The position numbers and the translations under genes are program-made. This document shows, piece by piece, positions 31,010 to 42,400 of a stretch of 64,000 bases of DNA (positions are counted from its first letter, which is position 1; every line of letters starts with the position of its first letter). The stretch is from Micrasema longulum (lineage: Eukaryota; Arthropoda; Insecta; Trichoptera; Brachycentridae), in contig JAGVSM010000256.1 in assembly GCA_022494885.1 (NCBI GenBank), forward strand, positions 62,001 through 126,000, given 5' to 3'. The notes under the pieces are model-generated. The model ran no database searches. It worked only from the letters and a program-made list of their open reading frames with translations, and was not told the origin of the DNA.

Positions 31010-31755
31010 CTATTGAATGTATTGAATGTACTGAATGTTCATTTAGATTCAGATCTTTCTCTTCATTCTCAGGTCAATAAAACGGTAAGTGCTGGTTTCT
31101 TCCATCTCCGACAGATCAAATCCGTGCGGAGAAATATTCCCATAGATGCAACTAAAGCTCTTGTAAATGCTTATGTCGTTTCGCGTCTAGATTACTGTAA
31201 TGGAATATACGCAAATCTCCCAAAATATCCAACTAATAAACTTCAATCTGTTTTCAATGCAGCAGCAAGGCTTATTACGGGAGTAAATAAATATACTCAC
31301 ATCTCACAACATCTTCGAGATTTGCGCTGGTTAAAAAGCCCAGAGAGAATAAAATACAAGCTGTGCTGGACAGTATTCGAATCCCTTCATGAAATGGCTC
31401 CAAAATACCTATCGGACCTTTGTATTAGAGAAAATACATGTCAAAGAAAATCTACTCTTAGGTCAGCATTTGATTCAGGAAGAGGAGATCGTGCTTTTGC
31501 CGCCGCCGGCCCCTCTGCCTGGAACCAATTGCCTTCAAACTTACGAATCATCGACAGTCCCAGGCAGTTCAGATCCCAACTAAAATCCCACTTTTTTCAA
31601 CTATCATACCCTCAATTTTAAATCTGGAAATATAATGTATCACTTAAGTTTAGTTAGAATGTAAGTTTAGATATACAATTGTAAAGCGCCCTTGAGGTGA
31701 TTTTTTACAAAAATGGCGCTATATAAATCAATCAAATATTATTATTATTATTGTT
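31010..31755 (+). mobile_element. L2-B LINE, 5'-truncated, intact 3' end
   Basis: The copy carries the C-terminal coding region, a 3' UTR with TGTAAAGCGCCCTTGAGGTG ... AATGGCGCTATATAAAT and terminal ATT repeats at 31737-31752. At its 5' junction, a GAATGTA(T/C)T-like segment is repeated three times (31012-31037). Confidence 0.85.
31013..31621 (+). pseudogene. L2-B ORF2 C-terminal region, 202 residues
   Basis: Landmarks in order are LDSDLSLHSQVNKTVSAGFF, HLRQIKSVRRNIPID, VVSRLDYCNGIYANLP, LQSVFNAAARLITGV, LRDLRWLKSPERIKYKLCW, APKYLSDLCI, STLRSAFDSGRGDRAF and AGPSAWNQLPSNLR. This is the connection region after the RT palm, as in CR1/L2 elements. The YxDD box and endonuclease are missing. It is the longest uninterrupted L2 frame in the window and has no stop, so the insertion is probably young. 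The first Met is in the 5' junction and is not a true start. Confidence 0.85.
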
Positions 31756-32430
31756 TATTTATGCTAATGAAGGTTTTTATTTAAAAAAAATAAAAAATGG
31801 TTTGTCTTGTTTATCTCTGTTGTTCGTTAATAATAAATTTAACTGATTTCAGTTGTATGTATTGATATATTGTCACCATATGGAGCAAATAAGATTTGAA
31901 ATGTAGCGCGGGAATTAGTTTGAGCTGCTCCAGAAAAACAGACCGAATTTTTTCTTTTAGATTTTCTATGAAATTAGTTTTTTTTCCATCTTTAGCTGAA
32001 CATGGATGGACGCTGAATCTTTATTTTATGTATGCGCCTATACAGAGTGGAAAGAATGCAACAATAGGAATATTAGCCATGGATGCAGCCGAGACGTGAT
32101 TAATGCGGTCTATTCTCTCGCGGTATGGTGACGTGGGAGCTGGTGAAGCCACCATTAATCCTAACCATAAAGGCTTCATGGGATTATCTTAATTGCCGCA
32201 ACTTATTAAGATAAGACGATAAAGGCCAATTATTGGATATAAAAATGATAAAATTTCGCATCGTTAAGAGCCTCGGGCAATGTGCACTTCTTTTGAATGT
32301 TTTGAGGTTAAAAAATAACATGGAAATAGGTACAAAACACAACATGGAATACGGGCACAAATCGACTGCTACCGTAGTGATATGATGTGAAACTAATTTT
32401 ATATCTGGTATATGTCACCGTCAAACCTGA
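31756..32430. other. Unassigned DNA
   Basis: The frame 31896-32099 has no domain signature. No repeat recognised. Confidence 0.35.
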
Positions 32431-32434
32431 AGTA

Positions 32435-32848
32435 GATCAAGGAAGGATGAAAGCCGAGCTAACGCGTTCGAAATGCAATCTCTTAGACGAATGTGTGAGA
32501 AATCAATGTATGACAGGTTTACGAATGATGAATTCAGGCGAGAGTGTAAATCTGAGTCAAGTATTATTGATAAGATTACGAAAGGGTCTCTGAGATGGTT
32601 TGGCCATGTAGAACGAATGGACGAAAGAATGGTAAAACATGTATATATGGTGAAAATGAACGGTGACGTGAGACGAGGACGACCGAGGAAGACGTGGCAT
32701 GATCAGATAAACCAAAATCTTAAGTCTGGTCATGTCAAAAGCGGGTAGAACTGAAGGGCGTGTATTACAAGATTTATGAATGCGGAAGAAGCTAGAAATG
32801 TATGCTACCCTACGGGAAATGGCGTGATGGTAGTAGTAGTAGTAGTGA
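32435..32848 (+). mobile_element. RTE-A LINE 3' fragment
   Basis: Frame 32473-32748 encodes MQSLRRMCEKSMYDR, SLRWFGHVERMDERM, NGDVRRGRPRKTWHDQINQN and LKSGHVKSG. The end is frameshifted, with a ~30-bp deletion before ATGCTACCCTACGGGAAATG. It closes with GGCGTGATGG and a TAG repeat ending near 32848. Confidence 0.85.
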
Positions 32849-32984
32849 TATCAGTAAGACAGCAAAGGGCGGAACCCTCAGGAGAATGTACCAATATCCT
32901 GTGAGCCTCCAACATAGTTGAAGGTGAGTTTAAGAAAGAAAAGATAAGTAGAAATGTAGTAAAAATGAGTGTTTAGTGGAACAT

Positions 32985-33118
32985 AAATCCGTAGCATGTG
33001 ACAACAAAATAAATTATTTTAATTAAATTACAAATTTAAAAGAATCACTATGTAAAGCGCCCTTGAGGTATTTTGTTACGAAAATGGCGCTATATAAGTT
33101 ATCCATAATAATAATAAA
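32985..33118 (+). mobile_element. L2-A 3' UTR end
   Basis: GTAGCATGTGACAACAAAAT, AAGAATCACTATGTAAAGCG and AATGGCGCTATATAAGTTAT followed by ATAATAATAA match 7012-7137 and 62740-62895. No coding part. Confidence 0.8.
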
Positions 33119-34075
33119 ATATAACTCCAATTTGAGCACTAGCAAAGCTAAAATGAATCTATGAATTTAGGCCTGAGTGCACTTAGTGTCAAATCTATTT
33201 TAGTATGTAGAAAAAATAACAAGGAAAAAAGGCACATGTCGTAAATACGCGATTTTTTCAAGAAATAAATATGACATCTCGTAGAAAATATTCTATTTAA
33301 ATATATTCAAGCGTTGAAGTTAAAAACTTTAAGTAATATCTTTTGTAATTAATAAAAAAACACCGAAACCCTTGCTGTCAATAACTAAAACAGCCATATT
33401 GTAAAATTACACCACATAGAATTATGCCTCCTTTCCGCGTTGGCACAAATATTATCCCCTCGTACCAGCACTTTTGTTGATAAGGAATATTTTGTACAAA
33501 TAAAATATGTAATGTAATGTAATGTAATATGTAAAGTAAAACGATGTATTTTGTCATAAAAAAATGAATATGCGATATTCTTTCCTAGTTAAATGCTAAA
33601 TTAGCTTAAATCGAAAAAGCATGCATATGTCGTGTGAACGCAACACGCTTATTTTTTAAGTTATATCTGAAATAATTTCAAACTGTCATCAAATTATCGT
33701 ACCTAGAAAATGTGTGGATGGGTCAAGTGACAACTTCACATTACGTGCGTTATTATGGGATTCGTCGGCATAGAAACTGCCGCGTAAGCTGAGATTTTAC
33801 ATTTATTCGTTTTGCGTCGCTGAATTATAATAATGTTTTCGTGGGAATATTTTGTTAAGAAATTCGCAAAGGGTTCATAACATATTAAATGAAAATATTG
33901 ATCGTTTTTAAAGATAATTCAAAAAGGTGTTTCGCTGTTTTAAAAGAAAACGCCAGCAGCTAACGAAGCTAAATTTAAGATAATAATATTTATATATACG
34001 CCGCATGGGCATTTTAAAGACATATTTATACATAGTAAATTATTATTAAAAAAATAGAAAGACTAATCGGCATAT
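33119..34075. other. Unassigned AT-rich DNA
   Basis: A short TAATG microsatellite lies at about 33507-33530. No gene recognised. Confidence 0.4.
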
Positions 34076-34079
34076 AGTA

Positions 34080-34860
34080 GACTTGGTGGGAGTGGAAGCG
34101 GGAGAGAGATGTTTATAATTGAATCAGATTCAGTGATCGTTTGAAAGAAGACAACTTGTTATCAAAGAAATCAAGACTGGTATGTTTGTTGGCAGACCTA
34201 AGAATTCTGGGCATAGGTGAATGAAAACCATAGTTAGGTCTATGTTTTTTGGTATAAAAGAGTAAGTTTTGTCGGAGGTTTCTAGTTGGGGTATTAAATT
34301 TTATTGAGCTCAGTAGTTCAGGCGCATCAAAGAGTGAGTTGAGAATTTTAAATAGGACTATAAGATCGGATTTGTTTCGACGGTCTTGAAGATAAGATAT
34401 ATTTAAGCTAGTTTCTAACTCATTATACGTATAATGGTCTCTGGATAAGCTAAACCTCTAACCTATCTTTCTCAAAAATCGATGTTGAACTGATTTAATA
34501 TTCTCGATGTGAACATCATAATAAGGAGAACAGATAACAGAGGAATACTCTAGGTGCGGGCGAACTAGGGAACAGAAGAGATCTTTAAGGGTATTGATAT
34601 TTTTGAAGTCAGCTGTGCTTCTGTTAATAAATCCAAGGAGTTTTAAGGATTTATTAATAACATGCTTAATATGAACTGTAATATATAAAAGAAAGTGTCA
34701 AGTAAAATTCCTAAATCTCGTATATTAGACACGGATGATAATATTTCATTGTTCAGTGACTAGTCGCATATGATTGGATTTTCCAGACGAAAAAATCTCA
34801 TAACCTCGCACTTACTTAAGTTGAGATGTAGATTTATGTCACAACTTAATAAATACAAAA
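34080..34860 (-). mobile_element. Jockey-like LINE 3' region
   Basis: The minus strand, across several frames, encodes NKSLKLLGFINRSTADFKNI, LKDLFCSLVRPHLEYSSVI, YYDVHIENIKSVQHRFLRKI and a C-terminal part with a NYGFHSPMPRILRSANKHT-like segment. It ends with CATCTCTCTCCCGCTTCCAC. The plus-strand copy at 43792-44310 matches its 3' half. RT palm motifs are absent. Confidence 0.75.
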
Positions 34861-35106
34861 GTATATCGAGTATAGGGGACAGACGAAATTAATCAATTCT
34901 AGAGTATTAATATTATAGATAACTTATACCTATCGGAGATATGTCCGATTTGACCCAGTTGTATTGAAAATGGTGGAATGCTAGGAAAAGTAAATTTTAT
35001 GCGTCATTTTCCTAAACAAAATCATTTGAATTCGTACAGAAAACTTTACCAAACGTCTTGGATTGAACTCAATTTAATAAATATTTTGACGAATAAATAA
35101 TACTGA

Positions 35107-35250
35107 TTAAGCTTTTAAGGATTTATTGATAACATGTTCAATATGAATTGTAAAAGAAAGTTTAGTGTCAAGTATAATACTTAAATCTCGTATACTAGAC
35201 ACAGATGATATTATTTCATCGTTCAGTGAGTAGTCATATATGATAGGATT
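35107..35250 (-). mobile_element. Jockey-like LINE, second short copy
   Basis: GGATTTATTGATAACATGTT, AAGTTTAGTGTCAAGTATAA and CGTTCAGTGAGTAGTCATAT repeat 34655-34775 with divergence. It is the same coding segment (NKSL, upstream half). Confidence 0.65.
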
Positions 35251-36028
35251 TGGAAATATATTATATCTTTGAAATTAAATGGTTAGGAATACTAAATATA
35301 CTCGTTCGCGTCCAAAAAATTAAGAAAGCAGAAGAAAGAAAAATGTATGAAGCCAATGTAAAAACTAAAATATGTTTTATGCAACTACTACCGGGAACAA
35401 AGTGACATAAATAGACTACAAAGACAGCAAAATAAAATTTAAAAAATACCTTTAAATTATTAAAAGCTCACAAGCCACGAGAACGCAACGCCCGATCCAA
35501 TAAAATATAGTCGCTAAAATAAAGTTTAACTTGAATAGTACATCGTCACGTCAAGCTTTGAGATCATTAAAAGCCTTGTTAAGCGAGTTCTTTCTTGAGG
35601 TCAAAGACATAAACAAAAAACTGCATAAACGAATACAAAACCGTATTATTTTTATGGGATAGTGATAAATACAATGAATTTTCCTATTCTGTATCGATAA
35701 TAATCGCTCCGATTGCACTTGCCCATAAAATAATCGATTGAGATGTCTCGCGATTTTCAGAAAGAGTAAAATTGTTAACGTAAAAACAGTTCACACGACC
35801 ACAACGCGGCATCTCAAGAGGCACCGCTGAAATAACCTACTTTTTGTAGGAATAATTGAGAATATAAATAATCTTCGAAATTGCCTCAGTGTTTAATAGA
35901 CGAAGAATAATTCAATTATAGATTTTAAAATTGTCGGATTAACACATTTTATACATGGTACTGCATTTCGCAGAAATTCTAATCCGTAGGGTTACGGTAA
36001 GACAGCTTTAACTCTAGCGTAAAATTTA
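35251..36028. other. Unassigned AT-rich DNA
   Basis: No gene or repeat recognised. Confidence 0.4.
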
Positions 36029-36029
36029 T

Positions 36030-36372
36030 TTACAATATTTGAGTTTGTCCAAATGTTCATGCACAAAAGACCGGTCCAAGAAGAAGTTTAAAAATTGAAA
36101 AATTGTTTTCAGGCGTTGCCTAGTATGTGAAATAATTCAGTCAGATGAATCTCTTCACAACAATAAAGGTTTCAGCTCTTTGACTTCACTAAAATCAACA
36201 GATTTAAGAATTTAAGAAATATGGATGTTCAAACATAGGCAAAATGGTGAATGTTACACAGTGTGTAAAGTGGCCACTTAAACCAGCCAATGACAGGTCA
36301 TAAGCCCTGTAAATGCCTTGACTTCCATATTCCCTAATTTAAGGTATTCTCCATCCCTGTTGTAATTTGTTA
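36030..36372 (-). repeat. R-A repeat, near full length
   Basis: It runs from TTTGAGTTTGTCCAAATGTT through AATCAACAGATTTAAGAATT, GTGTAAAGTGGCCACTTAAA and CATAAGCCCTGTAAATGCC to CCCTGTTGTAATTTGTTAAA. An extra ~80-bp segment (36078-36160), including ATTCAGTCAGATGAATCTC and ACAACAATAAAGGTTTCAGC, is shared with 25050-25095. Confidence 0.75.
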
Positions 36373-36440
36373 AAATTTATTTATTTATTTATTTATTCAT
36401 GTATTTCACAGTTTTAAAATGTACAGAGTTTCTTTGTTGC

Positions 36441-36545
36441 AAGTTCGCCGAATTAAGTGCGCTGTTTGCTTAGAGGTATAATAACTTTTCCTTTCGACGT
36501 AGATGTAGCCGATCTAAGCGTAAGACGTATGTCAGCTAGTTCATC
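36441..36545 (-). mobile_element. L2-A LINE short coding fragment
   Basis: The complement reads ADIRLTLRSATST and KGKVIIPLSKQRT, matching 6803-6890. The fragment is about 100 bp. The plus-strand frame 36457-36753 is partly its antisense. Confidence 0.65.
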
Positions 36546-36832
36546 TGGAGTGTCATTTATGCCTTATATTTCTCAACTGAAGCGACGTGCGTCCAGCTCG
36601 AGATATTTCTCCGAACTGACTAATAAGTTATTATATTTTTTGTATTACTTTAATGAAATAGGCGAATCCAGCGCTCAAAAATATTCGCGAAGTTTGTTTA
36701 ATTACAGCGAAAATTTAATCATTAAATTTTTATTCGAAGCACTAAATTTTTGATTGTGATGTGATTTTCCATGTTAAATATTATAACTATATTTATCTGA
36801 ATATTTTATTTTGTAAAATCACTACATAACTT

Positions 36833-36978
36833 CAATCTGACGACCGGTTTCAGAACATTAATGTTCCTTTGTCAAGGCTTAAAATAAACTAATAAATAAT
36901 TACAGCACATAATAAGCTTAAATGAAATAATTTTAAGCCTTGACCGAGGAACAGTCGTGTTTTGAAATCGATCGGCAG
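36833..36978. ncRNA. Inverted pair of degenerate hammerhead-like motifs
   Basis: Minus strand 36833-36880: TTGACAA, stem GAACATTAATGTTC, GAAACCGGTC. Plus strand 36937-36978: CTTGACCGAGGAACA...TTTTGAAATCGATCGGCAGA. The first keeps a perfect 7-bp stem II and CCGG. Both boxes differ from CUGANGA. The head-to-head arrangement recalls 60367-60738. Confidence 0.4.
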
Positions 36979-37973
36979 ATTAAATTTACCTAGTGATTTA
37001 ACACAAAGAAAATGTTATATTATTTCAAATTTATTTACTTTGAAGTGTGAAGTGTCATTTATGATTTCGGCCGAAACTAGGACAGAAGTTGAAATACGGT
37101 TTTGGCTGAAAATCTTGTTTAGGCCTGTCTCTAATTATTAGTATATATTTTTTTTAAAACACCTCGGTTGTAATACATACAAAAATTGAGGTCGTCGATC
37201 ATCACAGATGCCACAGAGAAGAGTGCCTATAACAGATTCGGTCGGTTAATTTAATCCGTGTTTATGTATGCGCCATTGCACAGCGGGGTGTGTCAAGTTA
37301 GCCGACACTCCCCTACGATGTTTCCACTAATCCAATTATATATGCAAAACGAGGTCCACCGATTCGTGAACAATACGTTATATTTCCAGTGCGAGCATGA
37401 AAAAACGAACGGATAGAACTCGACGTATTACAACACTGATGATGAACATTTTACAGATTCTTAAAAGATTAAGTGATTGATAAATTTCAAGTATGGAACA
37501 TGTTTTTTTAAATATTTTATACAAATCTACTTTTATACATCTAGTAAATGTTATAACTGTAACTCTCCAAAAAAAAAAGAGACTAACTCTTGTGCTTGAC
37601 TTACACTGTTTTAGTTGTTTATTAATAAGAGTTTATTTAATTTTAATTAAGAGTACATGAGAAAAAAAAACATAGGATATATAAAGAAAAAACATAAAAC
37701 AATAATACATTCAAAATGTAGTAACAAATTTAGTAACACGTGTTCAAAAAATTTCATTAAATTAACTTTAAATTTATTTATTGGTATATTATTTTTTGTT
37801 TTTAGTTTATTGGGAAGATTTTCAAAAATTTTTGACACCTCTAAAAGATTAAGTTATTCTTTGCGATTTTTTTATTTTTTTTAATTATTGATAAATTTCA
37901 TGTATGGAACATGTTTTTTTTAAATATTTTATACAAATCTACTTTTATACATCTAGTAAATGTTATCACTGTA

Positions 37974-38014
37974 ACTCTCCAAAAAAAAGAGACTAACTCT
38001 TGTGCTTGGAGAGT
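37974..38014 (-). other. LINE-X 3' UTR hairpin, perfect outer stem
   Basis: In the sense (minus) strand the outer arms ACTCTCCAA and TTGGAGAGT are perfectly complementary. The inner AAGAG/CTCTT stem closes a TTAGT loop. Compared with the 30.95 and 49.70 kb hairpins, both arms changed together (CTCTCC/GGAGAG against CTTGCC/GGCAAG). Confidence 0.65.
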
Positions 38015-38143
38015 GACTTACACTGTTTTAGTTGTTTATTAATAAGAGTTTATATCATTTTAATTACGAGTACATGAGAGAAAAAAAACATAGGATATAT
38101 AAAGAAAAAACATTAAACAATAATACATTCATACTAATTCAAA

Positions 38144-38491
38144 TTACATGTAGTTTAAATGTAGTAACACGTGTTCAAAAAATTTCATTAGATTAGCTTT
38201 AAATTTATTTATTGATATATTATTTTTAGTTTTTAGTTCAATGGGAAGATTTTTATAATTTTTGACACCTTTGAAGACAGAGCTATATTGACCATGACTT
38301 GTGTGGAATTTAGGAATTTTAATATTATGTTGGTATCTGGGTGACTTATTCATCTCATAAAGAGTGTCTACTGTATGAACCTTAAATATGTTATTTAGAC
38401 TTTCCGTATTAAATGTTGAGGGTTTCTTGAGAATTACTTTCATAATTAATCTTTGCACTATTTTAAGAGGGTATATTGGCGTATGAACCAC
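38144..38491 (-). pseudogene. LINE-X ORF2 C-terminus, 115 residues
   Basis: The residues KIVQRLIMKVILKKPSTFN, IFKVHTVDTLYEMNKSPRY, KFHTSHGQYSSVFKGVKNYK and NLPIELKTKNNIS fit the tail of a LINE ORF2 (the NLP motif near the end). RT is absent. The GGGGTGGTTCATACGCC context upstream suggests further coding sequence was lost. Confidence 0.65.
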
Positions 38492-38529
38492 CCCACCCTA
38501 CAATACCATATTTAGTTTATATAATGTTG

Positions 38530-39480
38530 AATATACGAGTACATGAGAGAAAAAAAACTTATGGGAAATATAAAGAAAAACAGAAAATAATAATACATCC
38601 ATATTAATTCAAATTTAATGACGTTTTTAAACTTGTTAAAAAAAATTCTATAGATTTACTTTGAATTTATTTACGGATATTTTAGAATTAATAGTCTTTA
38701 GTTCATTGAGGAGATTATTGTAATTTTTGACACCTTTGAAGACAAAGCTAGTTTGACCATGACTTGTGTGGAATTTAGGGATTTAAATATTATTTTGGTA
38801 TCTGACTGACTTATTTATCTCAAATTATTGTTTTATGTTTTTTCTTTATATATCATATGCTTTTATTTTTTTCTCATGTACTCGTATTTAAAATTATATA
38901 AACTCTTATAATAGACAATAAACAACTACAACGGTGTAAGTTACTCTCCAAGCACAAGAGTTAGTCTCTTTTATTTTTTCTTTTTTTCATTTAAATCTTA
39001 AAGTAGGGCACACATATCATACATATTGTTATGTGTGTTCTAATAATAACATTGCAAATATATTTAATTTATAAATTGTTTTTTGGAGAGTTAGAGTGAT
39101 AACATTTACTACACCTGTAAAAGTAGATATGTATAGAATTTAAAAAAAACATGTACCTTTTATGAAATTAATTAATAAAAAAAAAAATCTTTTATTTTTT
39201 CTTCTTTATAAATTTGTATAATTGAATTTATTTTATAAATAGTGTCTACTATATGAACTTTAAATAGTTTATAAAGACTTTCCATATTATATGTTGAGGG
39301 TTTCTTTAGAATTACCTTAATAATTAATCTTTGTACTATTTTTAGAAGGTTTAATATATTGGGATATGCACCACCCCATCCAACAATACCTCTAGTCTCT
39401 TTTTTTTTTAGAGTTACAGTTATAATATTTAGATGTGTAAAAGTAAATTTGTTTAGAATAAAAAAAAACATACCATTTAT
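38530..39480. mobile_element. LINE-X fragments in alternating orientation
   Basis: 38530-38830 is a minus-strand C-terminal fragment (GACACCTTTGAAGACAAAGC). 38830-39130 is a plus-strand 3' UTR whose hairpin is split by about 110 bp between 38971 and 39082. 39170-39470 is again minus strand (KIVQRLIIKVILKKPSTYNM). The alternation creates large fold-back potential. Confidence 0.65.
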
Positions 39481-39980
39481 GAAATTTATAAAAAAAAAAA
39501 AAACAAATAAAACAAATTATACAACGAGGATAGATTTGTGTTAGAAGTATGACAAAATACTATCTAAACACGCCGCATGCTAGGACACAGGGAAGCAATA
39601 ATTACAAAAGAATATCCACTATTGTTTGAGTATACAATAGTTTAAAAAACCCGAAACCGTTTTCCATTACGCACTTCGTGTTTACGAAAAACTATTTTAG
39701 GCCTTACCGAGCCGTGCATACGGTCGAAAACAGCGTGAAGAAAAGTGGCAGTCGAGGGGAGAGACACTCAATTGACTGACAATTGGCCAACCAAAGCGAT
39801 TTTTTTCAAGTACTGAAAAAATGACCCTCAATCTTTTTGATACGTAAAATAGTTTCAAAGTAGTAGGCGCACACAAATTAAAATCCAACGTGCCGATAGG
39901 ACACATGTTATTAAAGCGACTTAAAGATACACTTAAGATAATATTTAGCTTTATATAAAAAATCCTTGCACTGTATAATA
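39481..39980. other. Unassigned DNA
   Basis: No gene recognised; frame 39697-39906 (-) shows no domain. Confidence 0.35.
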
Positions 39981-39983
39981 TTC

Positions 39984-40026
39984 ACCAGTTTGAAGATGCC
40001 CATCAGAGAGCGAAAGCGCTAATTGG
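39984..40026 (+). ncRNA. Hammerhead-like motif
   Basis: Stem I arms ACCAGT and ATTGGT pair fully with one G-U. The box reads TTGAAGA with an extra T after it. Stem II (GCCC...GAGAGC) is decayed. GAAA and the palindrome GCGC are present. A perfect 13-bp inverted repeat, TAATAACTTATAT/ATATAAGTTATTA, follows at 40066-40095. Confidence 0.45.
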
Positions 40027-40146
40027 TCAAACAAATAAGTAGAAGTGTACCAAGTATTTTAAAATTAATAACTTATATGTAAATATAAGTTATTACATCA
40101 TTACAATAGAATTTCAATAAATAATTTAACAAACTAATAACAAACT

Positions 40147-40680
40147 GTCACGCCGTTTCCCCGTAAGAGTAGACAGAGAGGATAGAACGCCACATCACTC
40201 TATCTTTGCATACATATCTCGCTTTCTTTACATGCATACATTTTCTCATGCACGCGCGCCGATTATTCCCAGTTTAAACATGTCCATTTTCAAGTGTTGG
40301 ATTTGGTCATGTCGTTGCCATGTCCTTCTCGGTCTTCATGTATTTCTGCATCCATTAATGTTTGCACTGTTAATATTTTTAGCCGTTCTTTCGCTGTCCA
40401 TTCGCTCTACATGTCCAAAACAACGCAGAGCTCCTTTCTTGATTTTGTCGATAATGCTTATCTCAGCCTTACATAATGTACGGATCTCAACATTTGTCCA
40501 TCTACTGTACATAGTTTTACCACACGTTTGTGTGGGAAATCGCATTTCGACAGCATTCAGCCTGCTTTCAGCACCGTTTTTCCAAGTGCATACTTCGCTT
40601 TCATACACCAGTTTCGGGACTCAGACTACATTCTGAACTGCTAAATTTGCATTTTGCGACAAACATATTTCCCAAGGTTA
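40147..40680 (-). mobile_element. RTE-C LINE fragment
   Basis: The minus strand frame 40336-40608 reads NGAESRLNAVEMRFPTQTCG, KTMYSRWTNVEIRTLC, IIDKIKKGALRCFGHVERM and DSERTAKNI. The C-terminal remainder, in another frame, ends CTACTCTTACGGGGAAACGG and GCGTGACAG. It lacks the catalytic core. Confidence 0.8.
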
Positions 40681-40929
40681 ATTTAAAGTTATTATTATTT
40701 TTTTAATGTTTAATCTTGATTGCAGCTAGCTAGTTTTATATTTTTAAACTACGCCGGTCATTCAACTAGCGTGCACTCCAGCTCACTGCTAATAACCGAC
40801 TGTTTGAACGAATTTCATCTTTTGTTTTGTCTCTTACACACAAACACCGTCCACAAAACAGCGTTTCTTTCTTCCTTGTTATAAGTTCTAATTTAATGCT
40901 CTTTCTTTAACAATAAAACAGTTTTATTG

Positions 40930-41405
40930 AGATTTTTATTTTATTTTATTTATTTGGATAACCAACAGCTATAATTATATCATATTTATATAACAAAACA
41001 AATAACAAATAAGCCAATTACAGGTTTTCACAAGTAGCATCACAGTAAGTTAAAAAGATTCTCGAACATAAAATGAATAGTAATTAAATGTAAATTTAAA
41101 AGAAAAGAAAAAAAATACTACGAGTTATTTTGAAAGCAAACGCCGCACGTTATTAAGATTATTTTCAAATAAATCTATGTTAAATGATTTATTTATTACA
41201 TTAAAATTATTAAAAGTTCGCCATAAATATGAATTTTGCCTATAATTAGATGAAACAAGAGGTATGTGAAGAAGAGGGTTATTTCTTAAAACTTTGGAAG
41301 GAACATTGATAGAAAGTTTGCATAGTAGTTCAGGACAGTCAATTGAACCAGAGGCAATTTTAAGTAAATAAATTATATCCGCTATTTCACGACGTTTTTG
41401 CAGAG
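40930..41405 (-). mobile_element. LINE 3' end, minus copy of an inverted pair
   Basis: The complement encodes ICPELLCKLSINVPSKVLRN-like residues, then NPLLHIPLVSSNYRQNSYLW and RTFNNFNVINKSFN. A 3' UTR follows, ending in AATAAATAAAATAAAATAAA near 40930. The plus copy at 42073-42400 overlaps its last ~330 bp. Confidence 0.65.
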
Positions 41406-41687
41406 GCAGTAGGTGATGTTAGAATCATTTTCACACGTACAATTCGCATGGCAAGGATAAATATTTTTTGTATTAGATAAACTCAAGCATATTTATACAA
41501 TTTTACTTTCCAAATCCGGTGTGAAAATGTCCATTGGAAGATTTAAAAAACTACACCTATATAATTTAAATACATAAGAGAGATATATCAAGTCATGTAT
41601 CCAATATAGACTCGTCTTACACCACAGCCACAGAAGAATTAATAACATTTATTACTGAATATGATTTGTCCATATTTTTGTCCAGCA

Positions 41688-41882
41688 TCATCATTCCCTT
41701 TCCGCACTTAAAGATGCATAGGGAACTGCATTGGTACACCAATCACAGAGTATATTGATCATTTTTGTTACATTAAGGTGAGATGACCAGTCTTACGCTT
41801 CAGGTACCATGAAATACTCAAGTGTAAAAACACGTTTTTAAATAAATATTTCGTGTAAACCACGTTGGGAATCGAACTCACT
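41688..41882 (-). mobile_element. SINE-gamma copy, head truncated
   Basis: The minus strand body GGTACCTGAAGCGTAAGACT ... GGTGTACCAATGCAGTTCCC ... AAGTGCGGAAAGGGAATGAT matches 30500-30640. The head keeps only AGTTCGATTCCCAACGTGGT, with the B box partly preserved. Confidence 0.75.
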
Positions 41883-41929
41883 GTTTTTGAAATTTTTATC
41901 AAGTCACTGAAAAGCATTTACAGTGACTT

Positions 41930-42070
41930 GATAAAAAAAACAATGATTAAACAGGGAAAGGAATATGAGAGTCTAGGCAATTACAAAGCTTATGACCTGT
42001 CATTGGCTGGTTTAAGTAGCGATTTTACACACCGTGTAAGATTTCCAATTCTGCCCACGTTTACTACAAC
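41930..42070 (+). repeat. R-A repeat, partial
   Basis: GGAAAGGAATATGAGAGTCT, GCTTATGACCTGTCATTGGC, GTTTAAGTAGCGATTTTACA and TTCTGCCCACGTTTA match. It is joined directly to LINE sequence at about 42073. Just before it, CAGTGACTTGATAAAAAA and TTTTTATCAAGTCACTG (41894-41936) form a short palindrome. Confidence 0.65.
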
Positions 42071-42072
42071 AT

Positions 42073-42400
42073 TTTCTTGTTTCATCTAATTATAGGCAAA
42101 ATTCATATTTATGGCGAATTTTAAATAATTTTAATGTACTACCAAAATCATTAAATATAGATTTATTTGCGAATAATCAAAATGACGTGCAGCATTTGCT
42201 TTCGAAATAATTTGTGTTTTTTTTTTTTCTCTTTTGATTTACATTAGATTACTGTTTATTTGATGTTCGAGAATATTTTTTATGTTACTGTGATTCTTGT
42301 GAAAACCTGTAATTAGCTTATTTGTAATTTGTTTTGTTTTATATTTAAGATAAATATAGATGTTGGTTATCCAAATAAAGAATAAAAATAATTGTAAAAA
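42073..42400 (+). mobile_element. LINE 3' end, plus copy of an inverted pair
   Basis: TTGTTTCATCTAATTATAGG, CAAAATTCATATTTATGGCG and the UTR GTGATTCTTGTGAAAACCTG are complementary to 40950-41250. The 3' ends of the two copies point away from each other. Confidence 0.65.

Larger units (their letters stand above)
37440..38520 (-). mobile_element. LINE-X, tandem pair of 3' ends
   Basis: A ~411-bp segment starting TTGATAAATTTCA(A/T)GTATGG at 37477 is repeated from 37888. Both carry the 3' UTR with the hairpin region and the coding end LPIELKTKNNISINKFKANL. The upstream copy extends to the 115-residue frame at 38144-38491. Only the second copy retains both hairpin arms. Confidence 0.7.
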
